This document shows positions 16,673 through 25,757 of a DNA stretch of 64,000 nucleotides, in pieces. Numbering within the stretch: position 1 is the first letter of the stretch; every line of letters begins with the position of its first letter. Source of the DNA: Bradyrhizobium lupini (lineage in GTDB: Bacteria > Pseudomonadota > Alphaproteobacteria > Rhizobiales > Xanthobacteraceae). The notes under the pieces are model-generated. The model worked only from the letters and a program-made list of their open reading frames with translations. It was not told the DNA's origin and did not search any database. The position numbers and the translations under genes were made by a program. The DNA lies in the NCBI RefSeq assembly GCF_040939785.1, contig NZ_CP162553.1, positions 1,426,001 to 1,490,000 on the forward strand. Reading direction: 5' to 3'.

Positions 16673-18121
16673 CTAGAAGCACGACGCCATTGTTCGCACC
16701 GCCGCGGTGATCTCGCTCTCGCGCCAGGCCGCGAAGCCGAGCAGCAGGCCGTGGTCGCGCGGCCTGCCCAGTGCCAAGCCGGACAGGGCACGCGTTTCAA
16801 CGCCCGCTTCGACCAGCCGCTTGACCGCCACCTGATCAGCGCGACCGCGCTTGAGACGCGCGACGAGCTGAATGCCACCGGGGGGCACTTCGGCAGAGAG
16901 CACATCGCCCAAATGGCGCTCCAATCCCTCCACGAGGTGATCGCGGCGGGCGTGATAGATCCGGCGCACCCGGCGCAGATGCGCCAGGAAATGCCCGTCG
17001 GCAATGAACTCGGCCAGCGCCTCCTGGATGTGGCTCGCGGCGATCAGTCCGATGTGCCGCTGTACGATCTCGAGAGTACCGACCATGGCCCGCGGTATGA
17101 CGAGGTAGCCGAGCCGGATATCCGAGGTCATGACCTTGGAGAACGTGCCGACATAGAACACGCGGCCGTGGGCATCGAGTCCCTGCAGGGCCGGCACCGG
17201 CCGGCTATCATAGTGGAATTCGCCGTCGTAATCGTCCTCCACGATCCAGGTCTTGCCGGGCCTGCTCAGGCCAAGAAACTCCGTGCGGCGCGAGAGCGAC
17301 ATCAGGCGGCCGGTCGGGTGCTGATGCGACGGCGTCATGAAGATCAAGGTCGGGGCCGCCAAGCCACCAATCCGCTGCATGCCCTGCTCGTCCAAACTCA
17401 TCCCGATCACGCGCGCACCGGATGCGCGGAAGGCGGCCGCGGCGCCGGGATAGCCGGGATCCTCGACCCAGACATCGTCGCCGGGGGTGATGACGGCGGC
17501 CGCGATCAAAGTCAGCGCAGCCTGCGCGCTCGGCAGAATCAGGATCTGATCCGCCGTCGCGCGCACGCCCCTGCTGGTCGCAAGATAATGCGCCAGTGCC
17601 TCGCGCAGGCGCGGCCGATTGACCGGTCCGAGCTCGCGCCTCGCCGCGCGCACAGCGCTGCGGCGCAGGCAGCGCGCCCAGACCTCGTTGGGAAACTCCC
17701 TGAAATCGCCATGTCCGGGACGCAAGGGTCTCAGTCGCGCCTGATAAGACATCGGCCAGTCGGTCTGCGTGAGGCTCGACGCCCAGGGCGAAAGCCGCGG
17801 CTTGCCAGGGCGTATGCGAGATGCGACGGCGCCAGCCTCTGTGACGCGCTCGCCGCCGTCGACCGCAACCATCGGACGGCGGCCGTGCGAGGCTTCGAGA
17901 TATCCCTCGGCGGCGAGTTGCTCGAACGCATAGCTGACGGTGTTGCGCGAGACGCCGAGATCGCTCGCAAGCCCACGGCTCGACGGCAGCGTGCGGCCTT
18001 TGACGAGACGCCCGGTCGCGATCAAGCTTCGGAGCTGGCTCGTCAGTTGAGCCACCAGCCCCTCGTCGTCGGCCCGGTTCAGCTCGATCAGGGCGGAGAT
18101 CATGCTGTCCGGAACTGGCAC
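16673..18121 (-). CDS. MocR-type GntR/aminotransferase regulator
   Basis: A 482-residue PLP-dependent transcriptional regulator. The N-terminal 80 residues are a GntR winged helix (LPSSRGLASDLGVSRNTVSYAFEQLAAEGYLEA). The remainder resembles a fold-type I aminotransferase, with a PLP-lysine segment YVGTFSKVMTSDIRLGYLVIP near residue 325 and the WVEDPGYPGAAAAFRASGA segment. MocR regulators use PLP or a PLP-amino acid adduct as effector. It is divergent from an EamA transporter gene, with a perfect inverted repeat between, a classical regulator-transporter pair. It converges on the hydrolase-OsmC gene 10 bases away. Confidence 0.9.
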   Translation of the reverse strand: MPVPDSMISALIELNRADDEGLVAQLTSQLRSLIATGRLVKGRTLPSSRGLASDLGVSRNTVSYAFEQLAAEGYLEASHGRRPMVAVDGGERVTEAGAVASRIRPGKPRLSPWASSLTQTDWPMSYQARLRPLRPGHGDFREFPNEVWARCLRRSAVRAARRELGPVNRPRLREALAHYLATSRGVRATADQILILPSAQAALTLIAAAVITPGDDVWVEDPGYPGAAAAFRASGARVIGMSLDEQGMQRIGGLAAPTLIFMTPSHQHPTGRLMSLSRRTEFLGLSRPGKTWIVEDDYDGEFHYDSRPVPALQGLDAHGRVFYVGTFSKVMTSDIRLGYLVIPRAMVGTLEIVQRHIGLIAASHIQEALAEFIADGHFLAHLRRVRRIYHARRDHLVEGLERHLGDVLSAEVPPGGIQLVARLKRGRADQVAVKRLVEAGVETRALSGLALGRPRDHGLLLGFAAWRESEITAAVRTMASCF

Positions 18122-18136
18122 CCTATTCCTTTCCGA

Positions 18137-18160
18137 TCTGGCACTGTTTCAGGTGCCAGA
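18137..18160. promoter_or_regulatory. Inverted repeat, candidate MocR operator
   Basis: TCTGGCAC-TGTTTCAG-GTGCCAGA is a perfect inverted repeat of 8-base arms and an 8-base spacer in the 83-base gap between the divergent MocR and EamA genes. A direct repeat GGACTGGACT lies closer to the transporter. Position and symmetry suggest the binding site of the MocR protein. Confidence 0.6.
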
Positions 18161-18204
18161 CGAGATGCTATCCGCTGGACTGGACTGCTTCAAGGACCTC
18201 CGAA

Positions 18205-19119
18205 ATGAACTCCCTATCCCCCCGCGCAGCCGTTGGCCTGTTTCTCATCGTCGTGCTGGCTTGGGGCATAAACTGGTCGGTGACGAAGCAACTTGTCCAA
18301 TTCCTTCCACCACTGTGGGCTTCAGCGATCCGGAGTTGGATCGCGCTGGCTGGATTGTTCGTGATTCTCGGGCTCAGCAACAATCTGATGATTCCGGAGC
18401 GTCGCGACATCCCGGTGGTCCTGAGCGTTGCACTGCTGCACATGACCGTGTTCTCGGTCCTGGTTGCGGCCGGTGTGCGCTTCCTACCCGCGAGCAAGGC
18501 CGTTGTGCTCGGCTACACCACGCCACTCTGGGTCGCGATCGCCGCGCCGCTGCTCGGGAAGGACACTTTGACGGCGCCGAAGCTCGCCGGCGCGCTGCTG
18601 GGCCTGATCGGCCTGATCGTCATCCTGAACCCGGCCTCGATCGACTGGACCAACACCAATGTCGTGCTCGGCGCCGGCATGGTGATCCTGGCCGCGATCT
18701 CATGGGCCGCGAACATTATCTATATCCGCGCCCATCGCTGGATTGCCTCGCCGCTCCAGCTTCTGATCTGGCAAGTGCTCGTGGCAACCATCGTGCTATC
18801 GGTGAGCGCGACCATCGCGGATGGCCTGCCGCATGTGGAGTGGTCGTGGAGACTCGTTTTGCTGTTCCTGTATTCCGGGCTGATCGGGACGGTGCTCGCC
18901 TATTGGGCGATGTCGATGGTGAATAAGAGCATCTCGGCCCTGACGACCTCGCTCGGCACCACCGCAACGCCGCTCGTCGGCATCGCCAGCGCCGCGATCC
19001 TGCTGGGCGAGCCGATCGACATGAGTCTGGTGATAGCGGCCGCGCTGATCATCACCGGCATCGGTCTCGCATCGCTCGGCGATCGCCTGCTGCGTGGTCA
19101 GGCTACCGCGAAGGGCTGA
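18205..19119 (+). CDS. DMT-superfamily transporter (two EamA domains)
   Basis: A 304-residue inner-membrane protein with about ten hydrophobic segments forming two EamA repeats. The first starts at residue 8 (VGLFLIVVLAWGINWSVTK) and the second near residue 155 (AAISWAANIIYIRAHRW). The family exports amino acids, metabolites or drugs. Pairing with a divergent MocR regulator suggests export of a compound related to PLP or amino acid metabolism. An AAGGACCTCCGAA segment lies just before the ATG. The last 22 bases overlap the end of the converging YeeE/YedE gene. Confidence 0.88.
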   Translation: MNSLSPRAAVGLFLIVVLAWGINWSVTKQLVQFLPPLWASAIRSWIALAGLFVILGLSNNLMIPERRDIPVVLSVALLHMTVFSVLVAAGVRFLPASKAVVLGYTTPLWVAIAAPLLGKDTLTAPKLAGALLGLIGLIVILNPASIDWTNTNVVLGAGMVILAAISWAANIIYIRAHRWIASPLQLLIWQVLVATIVLSVSATIADGLPHVEWSWRLVLLFLYSGLIGTVLAYWAMSMVNKSISALTTSLGTTATPLVGIASAAILLGEPIDMSLVIAAALIITGIGLASLGDRLLRGQATAKG

Positions 19120-20156
19120 ACGCGCAGTATCCCGCGCAAGCCCGCCGTCGTGCCGAGCAGGATGCCGGTGACAGCGACGAATGAGCCGAGCGCGAGCGTC
19201 GACACGCCGGTGAGCCCTTGGCCGATCGAACAGCCGAACGCCATCACGCCGCCGATGCCCATCAGCGCGGCGCCAGCCGCCGATCGCAGCATATGGCGTG
19301 GCGAGGAATAGCCTTCGAGATGGAAACGGCCCGTCGCAAGCGCGGTGACCAGACTGCCGGCGAAGACACCGGCAACCGTCGCGATGCCGAAATTCAGCGT
19401 CAGGCCCGTCGAGAGCATGGCATATTGCAGGCTGTCCGCGATCGGCGCGACGAAGGTAAGCGAGGTCACGGGGACGGGGTTGAAATCATCCGCGCCGAGA
19501 TAGCCGGTGACGAACCAGCCGCCGGCGACGAGGAGACCCACGACGACACCGGCTGCAATCTGGCCGGGCGAACGCCGGAACGCTGGGTGCGCGAAAGCAA
19601 AAAGGATCAGCGTGACGACAACGACAGCAGCAGCCATTGCGCGCGAAAGCGCTTCAGCCGGACCGAACATGGCGAACAATGACGGCAGCGAATTCACGTT
19701 GACCGTGGTTTGCGAGGCCTGGACCACGGCGATGCGCGCCGGCGCGATCAGGCCCTTGAGCGTCATCTGCGCGGCGATGGCGAGCACGACCACCACGACG
19801 AAGGAGCGGAGATTGCCACGACCGAGCAGCACCAGCGCGCGCGAACCGCAGCCGTTGGACAGTACCATGCCGTATCCGAACAGAAGTCCGCCGAGAAACA
19901 GCACCGGCATCGAGAAGGACTGTTGCAGGTAAATCGACTTGCCGAGATTGACCATGCCGGTGCCGGCGAGGAACTGGCTCGCTGTGGTCGCAACCGCGAT
20001 CGCCAGCGCATAGGTTCGGACCAACCGCCCATCCCCCTCCGACAACCAGCCGCGCATGCTGCTCATCAGGCAGAAGCCGCTGAGCAGGCCGACAGCGCCG
20101 TAGACCAGGCCGACGACGAGGCCGGCGAGGATGATGAGTTGGGGAGACGAATCCAT
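19098..20156 (-). CDS. YeeE/YedE (TsuA-type) sulfur-compound transporter
   Basis: About 352 residues with nine or more hydrophobic segments. Conserved Cys-containing motifs occur in SNGCGSRALVLLGRGNLRSF and MAFGCSIGQGLTGVSTLALGS, which in TsuA-type proteins line the path for thiosulfate. It is therefore a putative uptake protein for thiosulfate or another sulfur species. The ATG at 20156 is preferred to a TTG at 20162 that overlaps the stop of the upstream oxidoreductase gene. The genes are adjacent enough to be co-transcribed. No TusA-like partner is visible nearby. Confidence 0.83.
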   Translation of the reverse strand: MDSSPQLIILAGLVVGLVYGAVGLLSGFCLMSSMRGWLSEGDGRLVRTYALAIAVATTASQFLAGTGMVNLGKSIYLQQSFSMPVLFLGGLLFGYGMVLSNGCGSRALVLLGRGNLRSFVVVVVLAIAAQMTLKGLIAPARIAVVQASQTTVNVNSLPSLFAMFGPAEALSRAMAAAVVVVTLILFAFAHPAFRRSPGQIAAGVVVGLLVAGGWFVTGYLGADDFNPVPVTSLTFVAPIADSLQYAMLSTGLTLNFGIATVAGVFAGSLVTALATGRFHLEGYSSPRHMLRSAAGAALMGIGGVMAFGCSIGQGLTGVSTLALGSFVAVTGILLGTTAGLRGILRVQPFAVA

Positions 20157-20158
20157 GA

Positions 20159-21163
20159 TCAAGGTTTCAGGATCACGCGATCCCGCGAGGAGCCTGCAAC
20201 GGCGACATAGGCCTCCTTCGCGCGTTCGAGCGGATAGACGGCGTTCGCCTTGATCGGAAACGGTTTCAGGTGCCCGCTCGCGAAGCCCGGGCCGAGGTCA
20301 CGCAGCACAGCGCCTGTCGCGATCGACGACAGGCCGAGCGTGTCGATGCCGACATAGGTGTGTTGCCCGCGGTAGAATTCGAGAATGTTGAACTGCACGA
20401 TGCGGTCGATGGCGGCGATCAGGATCTGGCGGCCGCGAAGCGCGAGCGACTTGTGCGCCGCCTGGAAATAGGGATCGCCGACCGTGTTGAAGACGATGTC
20501 GGCGCCTTTGCCATCGGTCACCTCGCGCAGGCGTGTGGCGACGTCGGTCGCGGAAGCGTCGATCACCTCGATGGATGCATTGGTGTGGCCCTCATAAGGT
20601 TCCGCCTTGCGCACCACGCCGATGACACGCGCGCCCTGCCAGGTCGCGATCTGCACCGCCGCTTGACCAACCTTGCCGTTGGCGCCGAACACCAGCACCG
20701 TTTCCCCGGGCTTTGGAATGCCGGCGCGGCGAAAACCCTCCATGGCGGTGACAAAGGGCACGCCGATGCCGGCGGCCTCCTCCCAAGACACGGTCTTCGG
20801 CTTCTCCACCACCGCGTCGGATTCAACGACGAGATGGCTGGCGTGAGTGCCGTCGCGGCGGATGCCGAGATCGCCGGAGGAGCCGAACACCTCGCGGCCC
20901 ATCGTACCGGCGGGCCCGTCGATCACCACGCCGGCGTAATCGCGCCCCGGCGTGCGCGGGAAGATGGCATAGGCCATTAGCCCAGTCGCGGCCTTGACGT
21001 CGGACGGATTGACGGCGGCGGCCTTGACCTCGATCAGGAGATCGTTCGGACCGCGCGCGAGCGTATGAGGCTCGACGCGAGGTGCAATCCCAGCGGCGTT
21101 CTCGGCCTTGGCATTGAGGCGGACGCAGCGCGCCTCGACGGCTTTGGGATCGGCTGACGACAT
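20159..21163 (-). CDS. Zinc-type alcohol dehydrogenase-like protein / quinone oxidoreductase
   Basis: A medium-chain dehydrogenase/reductase. The GroES-like part carries AAVNPSDVKAATG, and the Rossmann nucleotide motif VFGANGKVGQAAVQIATWQGARVIG lies in the middle. No structural zinc Cys cluster is visible, placing it with quinone oxidoreductases (NADPH:quinone or enoyl reductases). The ATG at 21163 (MSSADPKAVEAR) is chosen; an in-frame TTG at 21214 inside a tandem repeat would add 17 residues. The gene ends 3 bases before the YeeE/YedE start, so both are likely co-transcribed. The physiological substrate is unknown. Confidence 0.8.
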   Translation of the reverse strand: MSSADPKAVEARCVRLNAKAENAAGIAPRVEPHTLARGPNDLLIEVKAAAVNPSDVKAATGLMAYAIFPRTPGRDYAGVVIDGPAGTMGREVFGSSGDLGIRRDGTHASHLVVESDAVVEKPKTVSWEEAAGIGVPFVTAMEGFRRAGIPKPGETVLVFGANGKVGQAAVQIATWQGARVIGVVRKAEPYEGHTNASIEVIDASATDVATRLREVTDGKGADIVFNTVGDPYFQAAHKSLALRGRQILIAAIDRIVQFNILEFYRGQHTYVGIDTLGLSSIATGAVLRDLGPGFASGHLKPFPIKANAVYPLERAKEAYVAVAGSSRDRVILKP

Positions 21164-21209
21164 GGAAAAGATCCGCGATTTCTCGCGGGCCTTGTCGCCT
21201 TTGGGGGCG

Positions 21210-21249
21210 GTCAAGTCAATCCGTCAAGTCAATCCCATCAACTCAATCC
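21210..21249. repeat. 13-bp tandem repeat, about three copies
   Basis: GTCAAGTCAATCC occurs twice in exact tandem (21210-21222 and 21223-21235). It is followed by a diverged third copy, ATCAACTCAATCC, that runs into the 3' end of paaK. It lies between paaK and the quinone oxidoreductase gene. Such repeats can vary in copy number, and here they could alter the spacing of the two genes. Confidence 0.75.
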
Positions 21250-22574
21250 TTCGGCCGCTTGTCGTAGAGCCGCTTCGCCTTGCCGAGCGAGCGTTCCAGC
21301 GTCGCAGGCGCAACCACCCGCACGTTGGAGCTGATCCCGATCGTGTTCTTGATATGGGTTGAGATCCGATCGGCATGGTCGAGGAGACCCCGGCCATCCC
21401 AACTCTCCGGCCGCGCCTCGGCAATGATGGTCAACTCGTCCATGCGTCCTTCCCGAGTCAATTCCAGAATGAAATGCCCGCCGCACCAGTCGGTGGCGAG
21501 CAGAACCTCCTCGATCTGGGTCGGGAACAGGTTGACGCCGCGCAGGATGATCATGTCGTCCGAGCGCCCCGTGACCTTCTCCATCCGCCGCATGCCGGGC
21601 CGCGCCGTGCCCGGCAGAAGCCGCGTCAGGTCGCGGGTGCGATAGCGGATCACCGGAAAGGCTTCCTTGGTGAGCGATGTAAACACCAGTTCGCCCTTCT
21701 CCCCGTCGGGCAGCACCGCACCGGTGTCGGGATCGATCACTTCGGGATAGAAATGATCCTCCCAGATATGCAGGCCGTCCTTGGTCTCGATGCATTCCTG
21801 CGCAACGCCGGGCCCGATCACCTCGGAGAGGCCGTAGATGTCGGTGGCATCCATGTCGAAGGCATCTTCGATCTCGCCGCGCATGGCATTGGTCCAGGGC
21901 TCCGCGCCGAAGATGCCGACCTTGAGCGAGCACTGGCGCGGATCGAGCTTCTGACGCTTGAACTCGTCGAGGATCGCCAGCATGTAGCTCGGCGTCACCG
22001 TGATGATATCGGGCCGGAAATCGTTGATGAGCTGCACCTGCCGCTCGGTCATGCCCCCGGAGATCGGCACCACAGTGCAGCCGAGTTTTTCGGCGCCGTA
22101 GTGCACGCCAAGCCCGCCCGTGAAAAGACCGTAGCCATAAGCATTGTGGATGATCATGCCGGTGCGGCCGCCCGCGGCGCGGATCGAGCGTGCCATCACG
22201 TCCGACCAGGTGTCGATGTCGCGTTGCGTATAGCCCACCACGATCGGCTTGCCCGTCGTGCCGGAGGACGCATGCACGCGCACCAGTTTCTCACGGGGCA
22301 CGGCAAACATGTTGAAGGGATAGTTGTCGCGCAGGTCCGTTTTTACGGTGAACGGAAATTTCGCAAGATCCGAGAGTTCGCGAAAGTCGGACGGGCGCAC
22401 GCCGGCCGCGTCGAAAGCCTTGCGATAGTGCGCCACGTTGTCGTAGGCGTGCTTCAGCGACCAGGCCAGCCGCTGCACCTGCAGCGCCATGATCTCGTCG
22501 CGCGATGCACGCTCGTGCGCATCCAGCTCGGCCTTATACGTGTTGCCACCTTCCTTGAGCCTCGTCAGAGCCAT
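21243..22574 (-). CDS. paaK: Phenylacetate-CoA ligase
   Basis: A 443-residue adenylate-forming enzyme activating phenylacetate to phenylacetyl-CoA with ATP, the entry step of the paa pathway. The P-loop-like motif is ASSGTTGKPIVVGYT near residue 96, followed by NAYGYGLFTGG, the A5-type motif ATDIYGLSEVIGPG near residue 245, and the C-terminal domain with LGKAKRLYDKRP. Length is normal for PaaK. It is the last recognised paa gene on the minus strand, 28 bases after paaI, and belongs to the same transcript. Confidence 0.94.
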   Translation of the reverse strand: MALTRLKEGGNTYKAELDAHERASRDEIMALQVQRLAWSLKHAYDNVAHYRKAFDAAGVRPSDFRELSDLAKFPFTVKTDLRDNYPFNMFAVPREKLVRVHASSGTTGKPIVVGYTQRDIDTWSDVMARSIRAAGGRTGMIIHNAYGYGLFTGGLGVHYGAEKLGCTVVPISGGMTERQVQLINDFRPDIITVTPSYMLAILDEFKRQKLDPRQCSLKVGIFGAEPWTNAMRGEIEDAFDMDATDIYGLSEVIGPGVAQECIETKDGLHIWEDHFYPEVIDPDTGAVLPDGEKGELVFTSLTKEAFPVIRYRTRDLTRLLPGTARPGMRRMEKVTGRSDDMIILRGVNLFPTQIEEVLLATDWCGGHFILELTREGRMDELTIIAEARPESWDGRGLLDHADRISTHIKNTIGISSNVRVVAPATLERSLGKAKRLYDKRPKD

Positions 22575-22602
22575 CCTCGTTTCCCCGTATCATTGCTTTT
22601 CT

Positions 22603-23052
22603 TTATTGATCCTGCGCCGGCAGCCAATTTCCGGGAATCGCCCGCGAATGCCCGCGAAATTCGGCGATGACTGTATCGCCGGCGGTGACGCGCACGTCAT
22701 AGATGCCGGAGCGGCCGCCACGCGTGACCTCGCGGGCCTTTGCGACGAGGCGATCGCCGAGCTTGCCTGGCTTGATGAAGGTGATCTGGCCCTGCGCCGC
22801 CACGACGCGGTCGTTGTGCGAGTTGCACGCGAAAGCGAAGGCGGAATCGGCCAGCGTGAAGATGAAGCCGCCATGGGTGATGCGCTGGCCGTTGACCATA
22901 TCCGGCCGCACATTCATCGCCAGCGTCGCGAACCCCGGGCCGATCTCGACGATCTCCATGCCGAGTCCTTTGGAGGCATCGTCCTCCGCCCACATCGCAT
23001 CGGCGCAGGCGCGGGCAATATCCTCGGGCGACAAGGCGGCTTTGACGTTCAC
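22603..23052 (-). CDS. paaI: Hotdog thioesterase PaaI
   Basis: A 149-residue hotdog-fold acyl-CoA thioesterase. The family signature NGQRITHGGFIFTLADSAFAFACN spans residues 60-82, including the catalytic Asp in LADSAF. In the paa pathway it hydrolyses dead-end phenylacetyl-type CoA esters and frees CoA. It lies between paaE and paaK with short gaps, so it is part of the operon. Confidence 0.92.
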   Translation of the reverse strand: MNVKAALSPEDIARACADAMWAEDDASKGLGMEIVEIGPGFATLAMNVRPDMVNGQRITHGGFIFTLADSAFAFACNSHNDRVVAAQGQITFIKPGKLGDRLVAKAREVTRGGRSGIYDVRVTAGDTVIAEFRGHSRAIPGNWLPAQDQ

Positions 23053-23107
23053 GCGCTTCTCCCGTCCGATTGTTTGGACACGATGTTCTGCTGCCTGGCT
23101 AAAACTG

Positions 23108-24190
23108 TCAAACGTGGTCGTAGTCGACCACGACCCGCTCCGACGATGGCTTGGCCTGACAGGTCAGGACAAAGCCGGCCTTCAGCTCCCAGGGTTCCAG
23201 CGAGTAGTTGATGTCCATCGGCGCCTCGCCCTCCACCAGTTTGGCACGGCAGGTCGAGCACATGCCGCCCTTACAGGCGAAGGGCAGATCGACACCGGCG
23301 CGTAGCGCGGCATCGAGGATCGCCTCGTCCTCTGCCACCGGCACGTCGCGGCGCTTGCCGTCGATGATCAGCGACGCGATCGCTTTCGGCGGCGCGTCCG
23401 GCGCAACGATCTTCTTCGGCCGCGGCTTGCCACCGAACTCCGAGACAAACCGCTCGACATGGATACGCTCCTCCGCGATGCCGAGATCGCGACAGGTCGC
23501 CTCGATGTCCTCGCTCATGCCGGACGGACCGCAGATGAAGACGTGATCGACGCTTTCCGCCGGTACCAGCGAGCGCAGCAGCACCCTCACCTTGTCGCCG
23601 TCGAGCCGGCCGTGCAGGATCGGAATGTCCTGTTCCTCGCCCGAGATGACGTGGAAGATCGAGAGGCGGTCGATGAAGCGATCCTTGAGCTCTTCGAGCG
23701 CCTCGAGGAACATGATGTTATCGGTCGTGCGATTGCCATAGAACAGGAAGAAGCGGCTGTCGGCTTCGCGCGCGAGGACGCCCTTGACGATCGACAGGAT
23801 CGGCGTGATGCCGGACCCAGCGGCAAAGCCGACATGGATGCGGCCGCCGCCGGCTGGCGGGATCACGCCGAAGCGTCCCGTGGGCGTCATCACGTCCAGC
23901 GCGTCGCCACACTTCAAATCGTCCGCTGCCCAGCTCGAAAACGCGCCTCCATCAACCTTCTTGACGGCGATCCGTATCTCGCCGTCGTCGGGGCCGGAGC
24001 AGATCGAATAGGAGCGGCGCACTTCCTCGCCATCCAGCATGGTGCGGAGTGTGAGGTATTGGCCGGGCGTGAAAGCGTAGTCGGTCGCAAGCTCCGTCGG
24101 GATGGCGAATGTCAGCGATATGGCGTCCGACGCCTCGCGGCGGAGGTCGTTGACGGCCAGGCGATGAAAGCGTGGTGCGACTGCTGACAT
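23108..24190 (-). CDS. paaE: 1,2-phenylacetyl-CoA epoxidase reductase subunit PaaE
   Basis: A 360-residue ferredoxin-NADP-reductase-type protein that passes electrons to the PaaABC(D) monooxygenase. The FAD domain has RSYSICSGPDDGEIRIAVKK, the NAD domain has GFAAGSGITPILSI and FICGPSGM, and the C-terminal plant-type [2Fe-2S] domain has Cys ligands in CKGGMCSTCRAKLVEG and FVLTCQAKP. The ATG at 24190 gives the usual start; the open frame upstream overlaps paaD and is not used. The gap to paaD is 2 bases. Confidence 0.94.
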   Translation of the reverse strand: MSAVAPRFHRLAVNDLRREASDAISLTFAIPTELATDYAFTPGQYLTLRTMLDGEEVRRSYSICSGPDDGEIRIAVKKVDGGAFSSWAADDLKCGDALDVMTPTGRFGVIPPAGGGRIHVGFAAGSGITPILSIVKGVLAREADSRFFLFYGNRTTDNIMFLEALEELKDRFIDRLSIFHVISGEEQDIPILHGRLDGDKVRVLLRSLVPAESVDHVFICGPSGMSEDIEATCRDLGIAEERIHVERFVSEFGGKPRPKKIVAPDAPPKAIASLIIDGKRRDVPVAEDEAILDAALRAGVDLPFACKGGMCSTCRAKLVEGEAPMDINYSLEPWELKAGFVLTCQAKPSSERVVVDYDHV

Positions 24191-24192
24191 GG

Positions 24193-24696
24193 TCAATGAC
24201 ACTTGAAATAATCGAAGGGTTCGCGGCACGCCCTGCAGCGCCAGAGTGCCTTGCAGGAGGTGGAGCCGAATTCGGACAGCAGCTCGGTATTCGCCGAGCC
24301 GCATTGCGGGCACACAACGGCTTGCTCGCCGAACAGCGCGCGGCGTGAATTCGAGGCCTGCGGCGGTGCGATGCCGTAGGCATGAAGCTTCCGGCGGCCC
24401 TCTTCGCTCATCCAGTCGGTGGTCCAGGCCGGCGACAGCACGGTGCGGACCTTTGGACTGCGGAAACCGGCGCGCTCCAGCGCGACCTCGATTTCCAGCG
24501 CGATCATGTTCATGGCCGGACAGCCCGAATAGGTCGGGGTGATCGCGACCTCGACCTGATCGCCGTCGAGGACGACATCACGGAGCACGCCGAGATCGGC
24601 GATGGTCAAAACCGGGATTTCGGGATCGACCACGCTCGCCGCGGCATCCCAGGCCCGTCGGCGCAGGTCGCTATGGGGCTCCAGCACCGTCACCAT
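24193..24696 (-). CDS. paaD: Phenylacetyl-CoA epoxidase accessory subunit PaaD
   Basis: A 167-residue protein with an N-terminal MIP18/DUF59 domain (SVVDPEIPVLTIADLGVLRDV) and a C-terminal zinc-ribbon-like Cys set (CPQCGS, CKALWRCRAC, FKCH). PaaD is needed for maturation or assembly of the epoxidase iron centres. The ATG at 24696 overlaps the last 7 bases of paaC, showing translational coupling. Confidence 0.93.
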   Translation of the reverse strand: MVTVLEPHSDLRRRAWDAAASVVDPEIPVLTIADLGVLRDVVLDGDQVEVAITPTYSGCPAMNMIALEIEVALERAGFRSPKVRTVLSPAWTTDWMSEEGRRKLHAYGIAPPQASNSRRALFGEQAVVCPQCGSANTELLSEFGSTSCKALWRCRACREPFDYFKCH

Positions 24697-25460
24697 GTCT
24701 GCCCCGGGAAGGTACGCTGTATCGATTGCAGCTCTGAGAGGAGATGGCCGAGATGCTCGCTGTGCCGGCCCACGCGGCCGCCCTGCTGCATCCAGTCGTT
24801 CTGCGGCAGCTTGAGCGTTGCTTCGCCGATCACATCCGAAAGTGTCGTCAGCCAACGACCCCGCAAGGTGCCTGGGTCTACGGCGATACCGGCATGGATC
24901 AAGGCGTGCTCGCCGTCGTCGACGGCAAACATCTCGCCGGTGAACGCCCAGAGATGATCGATCGCAGCCTGCGCGCGGGCATGGCTCTCGTCGGTGCCGT
25001 CGCCGAGCCGGATCATCCACTCCGAGGAATGCCGCAAGTGATAGGCACTCTCCTTCTCCGACTTCGCGGCAATCGCAGCGAGCGTCGTATCGCGCGAGGT
25101 CATCATGGCGCGCCAGTAGAGATCGGCGAAGGCGGAATAGAAGAACTGCCGCACCAGCGTCTGGGCAAAGTCGCCGTTCGGCTGCTCGAGGAGCAGCAGA
25201 TTGCGATACTGCCTGACATCGCGAAGGTAGGCGAGCTTGTCTTCGTCGTTGTCCTTGCCTTCGGCTTTGGCTGCGTAGGTGTAGAGCTCGCGGGCCTGGC
25301 CGATGAGGTCGAGCGCGATGTTGGAGAGCGCCATGTCCTCTTCCATCATCGGCGCATGCCCGCACCATTCCGACAGGCGGTGGCCGAGGATCAGCGCGTC
25401 GTCGGCGCGGCGTAATGCGTAGAGCACCAGCGGTGTTTCGGAGACCTCGATGTTCGCCAT
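24690..25460 (-). CDS. paaC: Phenylacetyl-CoA epoxidase structural subunit PaaC
   Basis: A 256-residue ferritin-like helical protein. It has ALRRADDALILGHRLSEWCGHAPMMEEDMALSNIALDLIGQAREL near the start, typical of PaaC, which forms a heterodimer with catalytic PaaA. The ATG at 25460 overlaps the stop of paaB in an ATGA arrangement. A GTG one codon earlier is a weaker alternative. Confidence 0.93.
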   Translation of the reverse strand: MANIEVSETPLVLYALRRADDALILGHRLSEWCGHAPMMEEDMALSNIALDLIGQARELYTYAAKAEGKDNDEDKLAYLRDVRQYRNLLLLEQPNGDFAQTLVRQFFYSAFADLYWRAMMTSRDTTLAAIAAKSEKESAYHLRHSSEWMIRLGDGTDESHARAQAAIDHLWAFTGEMFAVDDGEHALIHAGIAVDPGTLRGRWLTTLSDVIGEATLKLPQNDWMQQGGRVGRHSEHLGHLLSELQSIQRTFPGQTW

Positions 25461-25747
25461 CACATGTGTCCTACTTCCTCAGGCACCTCGTAAAACGTCG
25501 GGTGGCGGTAGATCTTTGATTCCGCCGGCTCGAACATCATGCCCTTCTCGGCGGGATCGCTTGCGGTGATCGCCGTCGACGGCACCACCCAGATCGAAAG
25601 GCCCTCACCGCGACGCGTGTAGATATCGCGGGCGGCTTGCAAGGCCATCGTGGCGTCGCTCGCATGCAGCGAGCCGACATGCTTGTGCGCGAGCCCGTTG
25701 CGGCTGCGAATGAAGACTTCCCACAGCGGCGTGTTCGGCGTGGCCAT
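25460..25747 (-). CDS. paaB: Phenylacetyl-CoA epoxidase subunit PaaB
   Basis: A 95-residue protein starting MATPNTPLWEVFIRSRNG, the standard PaaB N terminus, with VGSLHASDATMALQAARDIYTRRGEGLSIWVV following. PaaB bridges PaaAC units in the complex. The start at 25747 is 10 bases downstream of the paaA stop, and upstream in-frame codons belong to the paaA region. Confidence 0.93.
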   Translation of the reverse strand: MATPNTPLWEVFIRSRNGLAHKHVGSLHASDATMALQAARDIYTRRGEGLSIWVVPSTAITASDPAEKGMMFEPAESKIYRHPTFYEVPEEVGHM

Positions 25748-25757
25748 CGCGATCTCC

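Noticed and set aside
16751..18208. 485-codon plus-strand frame over the MocR gene
   Set aside because: No recognisable domain, while the minus strand shows both winged-helix and aminotransferase motifs.
24193..25368. 391-codon version of paaD
   Set aside because: The first 220 codons overlap paaC in another frame; true PaaD begins at 24696.
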